Assembly (NCBI RefSeq): GCF_013449685.1
Contig: NZ_JACDSF010000017.1
Location: 228,274-292,273, forward strand
Direction: 5' to 3'
Length of the DNA: 64,000 bases
From: Pectobacterium brasiliense
GTDB taxonomy: Bacteria > Pseudomonadota > Gammaproteobacteria > Enterobacterales > Enterobacteriaceae
Shown: in pieces, positions 58,401 through 64,000 of the stretch
Position numbering within the stretch: position 1 is the stretch's first letter
How the letters are laid out: each line of letters begins with the position of its first letter
The notes under the pieces: model-generated
Seen by the model: only the letters and a program-made list of their open reading frames with translations
Told to the model about the DNA's origin: nothing
Database searches by the model: none
Translations under genes and position numbers: made by a program

Positions 58401-58567
58401 GGCTGCTTCCCATCATGTGGGGCGGCGGTAGCGGATCCGAAATCATGCAGCGGATTGCCGCGCCGATGATCGGCGGGATGGTGAGCGCTCCTCTGCTGTC
58501 GATGCTGGTGATCCCTGCGGTCTATCTGTTATTGCACAAGGGGGATTCCGGTTTGCTGAAACGGTAA
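55430..58567 (+). CDS. cusA: RND copper/silver efflux pump CusA
   Basis: Inner-membrane proton-driven pump of 1045 residues, the normal length. Twelve membrane helices with two large periplasmic loops. TM4 carries [15 protein letters not shown] with the proton-relay Asp (near residue 405). [22 protein letters not shown] and [23 protein letters not shown] are the heavy-metal RND signatures. Several Met residues in the periplasmic cleft ([20 protein letters not shown]) agree with a Cu(I)/Ag(I) methionine relay. Last gene of the operon, overlapping cusB by four bases. Specificity for Cu/Ag over Zn/Co is inferred from the CusF-type partners. Confidence 0.94.
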   Translation: MIAYIIRWSLKNRLLVLLAALFMAAWGLLSLQKTPLDALPDLSDVQVIIRVSYPGKAPQVVENQVTYPLTTTMLSVPGAKTVRGFSMFGDAYVYVLFEDGTDPYWARSRVLEYLSQVQSSLPADAKTSLGPDATGVGWIYEYALVDRSGKYSLADLRGFQDWLLKYELKTVPDVAEVASVGGMVKQYQIVVDPERMRTQGIAHQQIVSAVQAANQENGGSVLELGEAEYMVRTTGYLKSMQDFNHVVITTRNGIPVLLQDVATLREGPEMRRGIAELNGEGEVAGGIIVLRYGKNALNTLHAVKARLQEIQKSLPAGVEIVPTYDRSQLIERAIDTLSFKLLEEFVVVAIICALFLFHFRSALVAIISLPLGILGAFIIMRYQGVNANIMSLGGIAIAIGAMVDAAIVMIENMHKVIEQWRHENPGKQPQNNEWWQLAERAAVEVGPALFCSLLIITLSFVPVFSLEAQEGRMFSPLAFTKTYAMAVAAGLGITLVPVLMGYFVRGKIPDEQANPINRWLIAAYHPVLQKVLSYPKTTLLVSGLLLLLTLFPLSRLGSEFMPPLDEGDLLYMPSTLPGISAREAGRLLQQTDRLIKTVPEVESVFGKAGRAETATDPAPLTMLESTIRLKPRNQWREGMTMDKLVAELDRTVSLPGIANVWVPPIRNRLDMLATGIKSPVGIKVNGNNLADIERTAEQIEQVVKQVPGVTSALAERLAGGRYIDIDIDRQRAARYGVSVEELQSVVSTLIGGQNIGETIEGRQRYPINIRYPRELRDSLQKLRDLPIVTANGSRVTLAELADIRVSEGPPMLKSENSRLSDWIYVDLRGRDLKSAVEDMQQAVAQQVTLPEGVSLSWSGQFEYLERATEKMKVVVPFTLLIIFVLLYVTFNRIKDALLIMATLPFALIGGVWLLYILGYNLSVAGAVGFIALAGVSAEFGVIMLLYLNHAVEKHRVAGQALSRQQLMDAIHEGAVLRVRPKMMTVATIMAGLLPIMWGGGSGSEIMQRIAAPMIGGMVSAPLLSMLVIPAVYLLLHKGDSGLLKR

Positions 58568-58574
58568 AGCCAGA

Positions 58575-58612
58575 GCGTGATTTTACGCAAATAACCTGCG
58601 GATAAATCACGC
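58575..58612 (+). terminator. Inverted repeat behind cusA
   Basis: GCGTGATTT (58575-58583) and AAATCACGC (58604-58612) form a nine-base stem around a 20-base loop, eight bases after the cusA stop. No T-run follows, so the assignment as terminator is weak. Confidence 0.4.
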
Positions 58613-58629
58613 TTGCCATCGACTATCGA

Positions 58630-58672
58630 TTGCCGATAACCGTTCTCCACCCCTATAATGAAATCAGTTATC
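58630..58672 (+). promoter_or_regulatory. gpmA promoter with Fur-box-like overlap
   Basis: TTGCCG (58630-58635) and a perfect TATAAT (58654-58659) are 18 bases apart. The 19 bases from 58654 to 58672 match the classic Fur consensus at 13 positions and contain the minus-10 box. E. coli gpmA is Fur-repressed, which agrees. Confidence 0.5.
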
Positions 58673-58704
58673 ACAGAAATCTTAGGATAGGAAGGAGTTT
58701 AGCT

Positions 58705-59457
58705 ATGGCTGTAACTAAGCTGGTACTGGTAAGACACGGTGAGAGCCAGTGGAACAACGAAAACCGCTTCACAGGCTGGTACGATGTCGATCTATCCGAC
58801 AAAGGCCGTTCAGAAGCCAAAGCCGCAGGTCAACTGCTGAAAGACGAAGGTTTTGCCTTTGATTTCGCTTATACCTCCGTGCTGAAACGTGCCATTCACA
58901 CACTGTGGAATATACTGGACGAGCTGGATCAAGCCTGGTTGCCAGTTGAGAAATGCTGGAAACTGAATGAGCGTCACTACGGTGCGTTGCAGGGCCTGAA
59001 CAAAGCCGAAACCGCTGAGAAATACGGTGATGAGCAGGTTAAACAATGGCGTCGTGGTTTTGCAATTACGCCTCCAGAGTTAACGCGTGATGACGAACGT
59101 TTCCCGGGCCACGATCCGCGTTACGCTTCTCTGAGCGACAAAGAGCTGCCACTGACTGAAAGCCTGGCGCTGACCATCGACCGTGTTGTGCCTTACTGGA
59201 ACGAAACTATCCTGCCACGCGTCAAAAGCGGTGAGCGTGTGATCGTTGCGGCTCACGGTAACTCACTGCGTGCGCTGGTGAAATATCTGGATAACCTGGG
59301 CGAAGACGAAATTCTGGAACTGAATATCCCAACTGGCGTGCCGTTGGTTTATGAGTTCGACGAGAACTTCAAGCCGATCAAACGTTACTACCTGGGCAAC
59401 GCAGACGAAATCGCTGCAAAAGCTGCCGCAGTAGCGAATCAGGGTAAAGCGAAGTAA
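58705..59457 (+). CDS. gpmA: 2,3-bisphosphoglycerate-dependent phosphoglycerate mutase
   Basis: Interconverts 3- and 2-phosphoglycerate in glycolysis. The ATG at 58705, preceded by GGAAGGAG, gives 250 residues beginning [17 protein letters not shown]. The catalytic LVRHGES histidine is near residue 11 and the second histidine is in [11 protein letters not shown] near 186; [12 protein letters not shown] carries the conserved Glu. The 25-residue upstream extension of the frame runs through the promoter and is excluded. A strong terminator follows. Confidence 0.97.
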   Translation: MAVTKLVLVRHGESQWNNENRFTGWYDVDLSDKGRSEAKAAGQLLKDEGFAFDFAYTSVLKRAIHTLWNILDELDQAWLPVEKCWKLNERHYGALQGLNKAETAEKYGDEQVKQWRRGFAITPPELTRDDERFPGHDPRYASLSDKELPLTESLALTIDRVVPYWNETILPRVKSGERVIVAAHGNSLRALVKYLDNLGEDEILELNIPTGVPLVYEFDENFKPIKRYYLGNADEIAAKAAAVANQGKAK

Positions 59458-59473
59458 TTTACCCCTGAATGAG

Positions 59474-59500
59474 AAAAACCCGGCCTGTGCCGGGTTTTTT
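59474..59500. terminator. Rho-independent terminator between gpmA and aroG (bidirectional)
   Basis: AAACCCGGC, a short CTGT loop and GCCGGGTTT, with a T-run on the plus side and a matching A-run before the stem. It serves gpmA and can also stop aroG transcription arriving on the minus strand. Confidence 0.9.
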
Positions 59501-59603
59501 ATGCCGCGTAATTCAACGTGTTTCCTAACAAACTATAGCAAGCGACGTTGAAAAACGTTCCCTACGTTTTGGTATAGCGTGCCAGCTAGCACGCTATTCG
59601 ATA

Positions 59604-60659
59604 TTACTTGTTACGGCGTTCGCGTACAGCAGACGCTAACTGGCGCAGCAGGGATTCCGTGTCTTCCCAGCCAATGCAGGCATCGGTCACACTGCGGCCA
59701 TAAACCAACGGTTCACCGCTTTCCAGATTCTGGTTGCCTTCGACCAGATGGCTTTCCACCATCACGCCCATAATCGCTTTCTCGCCCTGAGCGATCTGCC
59801 CACAGACGTCAGTACAGACATCCATCTGCTTTTTGAATTGCTTGCTGCTGTTCGCATGGCTGAAATCGATCATGACCTGCGGTGTCAGGCCCGCTTTTTC
59901 CAGGCCAACTTTCACATCTTTCACATGCTCAGCACTGTAGTTCGGCGTTTTACCGCCGCGCAGAATGATGTGGCAATCGTTATTACCGCTGGTGTTCACA
60001 ATAGCCGAGTGGCCCCATTTGGTCACAGACAGGAAGCAGTGTGGTGCACTGGCGGCGTTGATCGCATCAATCGCAACTTTGATCGTACCGTCGGTGCCGT
60101 TTTTAAAGCCGACAGGGCATGACAGGCCGGATGCCAGTTCACGGTGAACCTGAGATTCCGTCGTACGTGCGCCGATAGCGCCCCAGCTCATCAAATCCGC
60201 CATGTATTGCGGGGTGATCATATCCAGAAACTCACCCGCAGCCGGTAAACCGATGTCGTTAATTTCCAGCAGCAGCTGGCGTGCAATGCGCAAGCCGTCA
60301 TTGATCTGGAAGCTGTTATCCATGTGCGGATCGTTGATCAGCCCTTTCCAGCCAATCGTAGTACGAGGTTTTTCAAAATAAACCCGCATCACGACTTCCA
60401 GATCGTCGCTCAGCTCGTTACGCAGCGTCAGCAAACGCGCGGCATACTCTTTTGCTGCTTTCGTATCGTGGATCGAGCAAGGACCAATGACCACCAGCAG
60501 GCGGTCGTCATTGCCGTTAAGAATTTTATGGATGGCAGTACGCGCGAACGATACCGTTTCCGCTGCCTTCTCCGTGGCTGGAAACTTTTCTAGCAAAGCA
60601 ACCGGCGGCAAAAGTTCATTAATCTCTTTAATTCTTAAATCATCATTTTGGTAATTCAT
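59604..60659 (-). CDS. aroG: Phe-sensitive DAHP synthase
   Basis: Condenses phosphoenolpyruvate and erythrose-4-phosphate, the first step of aromatic amino acid synthesis. The ATG at 60659 gives 351 residues, one more than E. coli AroG, with an N-terminus MNYQNDDLRIKEINELLPP. Active-site segments are VVIGPCSIHD, MRVYFEKPRTTIGWKGLINDP, WGAIGARTTESQVHRE and SHANSSKQFKKQMDV. The match to E. coli AroG is better than to AroF or AroH. It sits between gpmA and zitB as in E. coli. I found no convincing TyrR box. Confidence 0.95.
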   Translation of the reverse strand: MNYQNDDLRIKEINELLPPVALLEKFPATEKAAETVSFARTAIHKILNGNDDRLLVVIGPCSIHDTKAAKEYAARLLTLRNELSDDLEVVMRVYFEKPRTTIGWKGLINDPHMDNSFQINDGLRIARQLLLEINDIGLPAAGEFLDMITPQYMADLMSWGAIGARTTESQVHRELASGLSCPVGFKNGTDGTIKVAIDAINAASAPHCFLSVTKWGHSAIVNTSGNNDCHIILRGGKTPNYSAEHVKDVKVGLEKAGLTPQVMIDFSHANSSKQFKKQMDVCTDVCGQIAQGEKAIMGVMVESHLVEGNQNLESGEPLVYGRSVTDACIGWEDTESLLRQLASAVRERRNK

Positions 60660-60955
60660 AAATAAATCCATCGGTTCCGAAACGGTATGTTAGCCCCATC
60701 CAATACGCGCCATCCCGCCTAGACGGGTAGCCTGAGAAACGGGATGTTTCATATTGAAGATTGATTATTATATGTCAAGCTGGTGTTGTCAGGGCGCTGA
60801 AATCAGCGGGATTTACGCGATCAAATGCTCTCAGATGCCGCATCCGTCCTATTTTCATCAGAAAATAGCTCAACTGGCAGATCGGGTGAATGACAGAATA
60901 GGTTTTCTCTGCGGGTTTCAGTAAAGTGGGATAAAACCGCAACTCAGGGTGATCT

Positions 60956-61906
60956 ATGGCACATAATCACAGCCACACGGAATCCGGCAACAGTAAACGT
61001 CTGCTGGCCGCGTTTATCATTACCGCCACGTTTATGGTGGCAGAAGTCATTGGTGGTCTGCTGTCCGGCTCCCTCGCCTTACTGGCAGATGCAGGCCATA
61101 TGTTGACGGACGCCGCCGCGCTGTTCGTCGCGCTTGTCGCCGTACGTTTCGCACAGCGTAAGCCCAATGCACGCCATACCTTTGGCTATTTGCGACTCAC
61201 GACCCTCGCCGCCTTTGTGAACGCGCTGACGCTGATACTGATTACCGCCTTCATCTTCTGGGAAGCCATTCAGCGCTTCTATGATCCCCAGCCCGTTGCG
61301 GGCGTGCCTATGCTGCTTGTCGCCGTTGCTGGTTTGGTGGCAAATATCGTGGCATTTTGGCTGTTACACCACGGCAGTGAAGAGAAAAATATTAACGTCC
61401 GCGCGGCGGCTCTGCATGTGCTGGGCGATCTACTCGGATCCGTTGGTGCGATTGCCGCAGCCATTATCATTCTTTATACCAACTGGACGCCTATCGACCC
61501 GATTCTCTCTATTTTGGTGTCGTGTCTGGTGCTGCGTAGTGCGTGGGCGTTATTGAAAGAGAGTATTCATGAGTTGCTGGAAGGTACGCCCGGACAACTT
61601 AGCGTTGAGGTTCTACAGAAAGATCTGACGCTGAATATTCCTGAAGTCAGAAACATCCATCACGTTCACTTATGGCAGGTTGGCGAAAAACCGATGATGA
61701 CGCTACATGCGCAGGTGGTTCCCCCTCACGATCACGATGCGTTGTTAAGACGAATTCAGGAATATTTACTGAAGCATTACCAGATTGAACACGCGACGGT
61801 TCAGATGGAATATCAACGCTGTGATGATGACCACTGCGCTTTCCACTATAAGGAAAGTCATTATCATGAAAGCCATGATGCAGAAGGTCACCACCACAAG
61901 CATTAA
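60956..61906 (+). CDS. zitB: Zinc transporter ZitB (cation diffusion facilitator)
   Basis: Exports Zn(II) in exchange for protons. A 316-residue CDF protein with six helices. The two intramembrane metal-site motifs are visible: [15 protein letters not shown] in TM2 and [16 protein letters not shown] in TM5 (His-x3-Asp pairs). A His-rich N-terminus (MAHNHSHTE), a cytoplasmic domain with IHHVHLW, and a His-rich tail ([15 protein letters not shown]) bind zinc. Convergent with pnuC, eight bases apart. Confidence 0.95.
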   Translation: MAHNHSHTESGNSKRLLAAFIITATFMVAEVIGGLLSGSLALLADAGHMLTDAAALFVALVAVRFAQRKPNARHTFGYLRLTTLAAFVNALTLILITAFIFWEAIQRFYDPQPVAGVPMLLVAVAGLVANIVAFWLLHHGSEEKNINVRAAALHVLGDLLGSVGAIAAAIIILYTNWTPIDPILSILVSCLVLRSAWALLKESIHELLEGTPGQLSVEVLQKDLTLNIPEVRNIHHVHLWQVGEKPMMTLHAQVVPPHDHDALLRRIQEYLLKHYQIEHATVQMEYQRCDDDHCAFHYKESHYHESHDAEGHHHKH

Positions 61907-61913
61907 GTTTGGA

Positions 61914-62639
61914 CTACACGCCGTGTGAAACCGCGCTGACGCGATTCTCCTGTGCGCTCTTAATCCACAGCCAAGAGCCGTTCAGGGCAATCAGCGTCAG
62001 GATGGCGTACTCTACCGCCATTGCATACACGCCCTGATAAGCAAAAATCACCACGCTTATCACATCAATCACCACCCACAGCAACCAGTTCTCGACGTAT
62101 TTACGCGTCATCAGAATCATCGCCACGATCGAGAGCACCATCATGGTGGAATCCCAGAATGGGAACGCATCTGGCTGGAGAGTCGGCATCTGCACAGACA
62201 GCCCCAGCCCCTGCATGCCGGAAACAGCAATACGCGTCAGCACAGCAAACACCGCGTCAATGTAGAACGTCATCAAACCAATCGCGACAATACACGCCAC
62301 CGACCAGCCAATCAGTTTCTGTACTGGCAGCCAGCGGATGCGTAACTCCACTTCCTGCGAATCCGTCTTACGCGTCCAGGCATACCAACCGTAAATATTG
62401 GCGGCAAAGAAGAAGATTTGCAGCAACAGGCTGGCGTAAAGCTGAATCTGGAAAAAGATCACCGCAAACAACGTGACGTTAATCAATCCAAACAGATAGT
62501 TGATAGTTTTTTCCTGACTCGCGAACCAGATACACAGCAGGCCAAACAGCGTGCCAATCGCCTCAATCCAGGAAAGATCGTATCCCCCTTCCCCCAAAGG
62601 GATATGAATTAAAATATTGCTGGTACTAAAAAAATCCAT
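61914..62639 (-). CDS. pnuC: Nicotinamide riboside transporter PnuC
   Basis: Facilitates uptake of nicotinamide riboside for NAD salvage. A 241-residue protein from ATG 62639, with seven to eight helices. The QLYASLLLQIFFFAANIYGWYAW segment (quoted in part as FFAANIYGWYAW), with the conserved substrate-binding Trp and Asn residues, and NWLLWVVIDVISVVIFAYQGVY are typical. It follows nadA by about 60 bases, and the two probably form an operon under NAD control. Confidence 0.94.
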   Translation of the reverse strand: MDFFSTSNILIHIPLGEGGYDLSWIEAIGTLFGLLCIWFASQEKTINYLFGLINVTLFAVIFFQIQLYASLLLQIFFFAANIYGWYAWTRKTDSQEVELRIRWLPVQKLIGWSVACIVAIGLMTFYIDAVFAVLTRIAVSGMQGLGLSVQMPTLQPDAFPFWDSTMMVLSIVAMILMTRKYVENWLLWVVIDVISVVIFAYQGVYAMAVEYAILTLIALNGSWLWIKSAQENRVSAVSHGV

Positions 62640-62698
62640 CTCATCACCCTGTCTCAATTATTGTAAAAAAATCTCTATCAAGATGCCCAAGATCTCCG

Positions 62699-63760
62699 TC
62701 AGGCATTCCCTTTAACACGCAATTTTAGCGAAGCCGCAAAATCCAGCATGCGATTCAGCGGGATTAACGCGCCTTCTCGCAGGGCTGCATCAACATGAAT
62801 CTCATGAGCATCACCGCCTTGCTCCAGACCGTTAGCAATCGCCTCCAGCCCATTCATCGCCATCCACGGACAGTGGGCGCAGCTGCGGCAGGTGGCCCCT
62901 TCTCCCGCTGTCGGCGCTTCCAACAACGTTTTCTCCGGGCAGGCCTGCTGCATCTTGTAGAAAATGCCGCGATCGGTCGCCACAATCAGTTCGCGCTGTG
63001 GCAGCGTTTTCGCCGCCTGAATCAGCTGGCTGGTTGACCCAACGGCGTCAGCCATCTCTACCACGCTCTGTGGCGATTCCGGATGGACCAAAATTGCCGC
63101 GTCGGGGTACAGAATCTTCATGCGCTGCAGCGCCTGCGTTTTAAATTCGTCGTGCACAATGCACGCGCCCTGCCAGCACAACACATCCGCCCCAGTCTGC
63201 TTTTGTACATAGCTTCCCAGATGGCGGTCCGGTGCCCAGATAATCTTTTCTCCCAGGCTATCCAGATGCTCGATCAGTTCCACCGCGATGCTGGATGTCA
63301 CCACCCAATCAGCACGTGCTTTCACTGCCGCGGAGGTATTGGCATACACCACCACCGTTCTGTCTGGGTGCGCATCGCAAAAACGGCTGAACTCATCGAC
63401 GGGACAACCGAGATCGAGCGAGCATTCTGCTTCCAGCGTAGGCATCAGAATCGTCTTTTCCGGATTGAGTATCTTGGCGGTCTCTCCCATAAAGCGGACA
63501 CCTGCCACTAGCAGCGTTGATGCCGAATGGGTGCTACCGAAGCGCGCCATTTCCAGCGAGTCCGCTACACAGCCGCCCGTTTCTTCCGCCAGCGCCTGAA
63601 TTTCAGGATCGGTATAATAGTGCGCGACCATGACAGCATTTCTTTCCCGCAGCAGCGTTTTTATCCTGCTACGATAGTGCTGTTTTGCATCAGCCGATAA
63701 AGGCCTGGGCTTCGGCGGAAAGGGATAAATGGTCTCATTGCTATCAAAAAGGATACTCAT
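62699..63760 (-). CDS. nadA: Quinolinate synthase A
   Basis: Condenses iminoaspartate and dihydroxyacetone phosphate to quinolinate in NAD synthesis. The ATG at 63760 gives 353 residues starting [18 protein letters not shown]. The three cluster ligands are in [23 protein letters not shown] and [27 protein letters not shown] and [20 protein letters not shown] are further signatures. First gene of nadA-pnuC. The upstream extension to 63814 is not conserved. Confidence 0.96.
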   Translation of the reverse strand: MSILFDSNETIYPFPPKPRPLSADAKQHYRSRIKTLLRERNAVMVAHYYTDPEIQALAEETGGCVADSLEMARFGSTHSASTLLVAGVRFMGETAKILNPEKTILMPTLEAECSLDLGCPVDEFSRFCDAHPDRTVVVYANTSAAVKARADWVVTSSIAVELIEHLDSLGEKIIWAPDRHLGSYVQKQTGADVLCWQGACIVHDEFKTQALQRMKILYPDAAILVHPESPQSVVEMADAVGSTSQLIQAAKTLPQRELIVATDRGIFYKMQQACPEKTLLEAPTAGEGATCRSCAHCPWMAMNGLEAIANGLEQGGDAHEIHVDAALREGALIPLNRMLDFAASLKLRVKGNA

Positions 63761-63823
63761 TATAAATTTCCACGATGACAACTCGGGTTGTAACACCAGA
63801 TACTCATTAATCATCAGTACTGA

Positions 63824-63841
63824 CGTTTTTTATCCTAAACA
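63824..63841 (-). promoter_or_regulatory. Candidate NadR operator before nadA
   Basis: On the minus strand TGTTTA (63841-63836) is followed after six bases by AAAACG, against the consensus TGTTTA-N6-TAAACA: 10 of 12 positions match. It lies about 65 bases before nadA. NadR represses nadA-pnuC when NAD is plentiful in enterobacteria. Pattern match only. Confidence 0.45.
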
Positions 63842-64000
63842 AAATACCGAAAACCCGCCCTAAAGTCGCGGTGTTTTTTCCATAAAACCCGCAATTTTGT
63901 TTACTATGCTTAAAATCGTGAGATGAAATGCGTAAGTGGCATCCAACCAATGACTCGATCTGTTCGCCTTACACAGGCTCATCATCCATGCCATAGAGAT

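Noticed and set aside
63898-63915. Second NadR-like site further upstream of nadA
   Set aside because: TGTTTA is followed by a poorly matching half at the wrong spacing; the site at 63824-63841 is better.
1-64000. CRISPR arrays or prophage
   Set aside because: No series of regularly spaced direct repeats and no phage structural, lysis or integrase genes were seen.

Overview
The window looks like chromosomal DNA of an enterobacterium, most likely a soft-rot Pectobacterium (Pectobacteriaceae). The basis is protein-level resemblance to E. coli throughout plus E. coli-like gene order in three blocks: wza-wzb-wzc / yegH / asmA-dcd-udk-mrp / metG; pgl / ybhA / modCBA / acrZ / modEF / galE; and gpmA / aroG / zitB / pnuC / nadA. 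Genus assignment is inference from recall, not from a search.

Bases 1-20700 are one large exopolysaccharide (or O-antigen/capsule) locus read on the minus strand. It begins with a JUMPstart/ops element (20671-20708), the loading site for the antiterminator RfaH. Then come a WecA-type initiating transferase, the Wza/Wzb/Wzc export machinery, a hairpin behind wzc, the Wzx flippase, five glycosyltransferases, a Wzy-like polymerase, and the full GDP-mannose/GDP-fucose pathway (ManB, ManC, Gmd, Fcl, Gmm). The Wzx-to-glycosyltransferase part is visibly AT-rich compared with the flanking genome. Its gaps are filled with decayed IS1-family and IS630-family insertion sequences, as expected of a horizontally exchanged sugar cassette.

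Bases 21360-33421 hold yegH, then an accessory insertion (a hipBA toxin-antitoxin pair with two palindromic operators, an orphaned mntA antitoxin and dcuC), then asmA, dcd, udk, mrp and metG. Bases 33700-38300 encode a nitrate-inducible-type formate dehydrogenase (fdnGHI) with cysteine where E. coli has selenocysteine, and with a candidate NarL/NarP site upstream. Bases 38583-40924 carry an uncharacterised pair: a periplasmic sugar-binding-type protein and an LVIVD-repeat beta-propeller protein.

Bases 40980-51504 carry pgl, tRNA-Ser(TGA), ybhA, the molybdate uptake and regulation genes (modCBA, modEF, with a ModE operator), acrZ, galE and galM. Bases 51656-58567 are a copper/silver efflux operon (a small Cys/His-containing secreted protein, CusF, CusC, CusB with its own fused CusF domain, CusA). 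Bases 58705-63760 hold gpmA, aroG, zitB, pnuC and nadA.

The most interesting items are the HipBA-MntA composite with only the first eight codons of a hepT-like toxin left, the substrate-binding/LVIVD pair without transporter partners, the Cys-type FdnG, and the WecA-type initiator inside an RfaH-controlled export operon. Nothing here was checked by database search.
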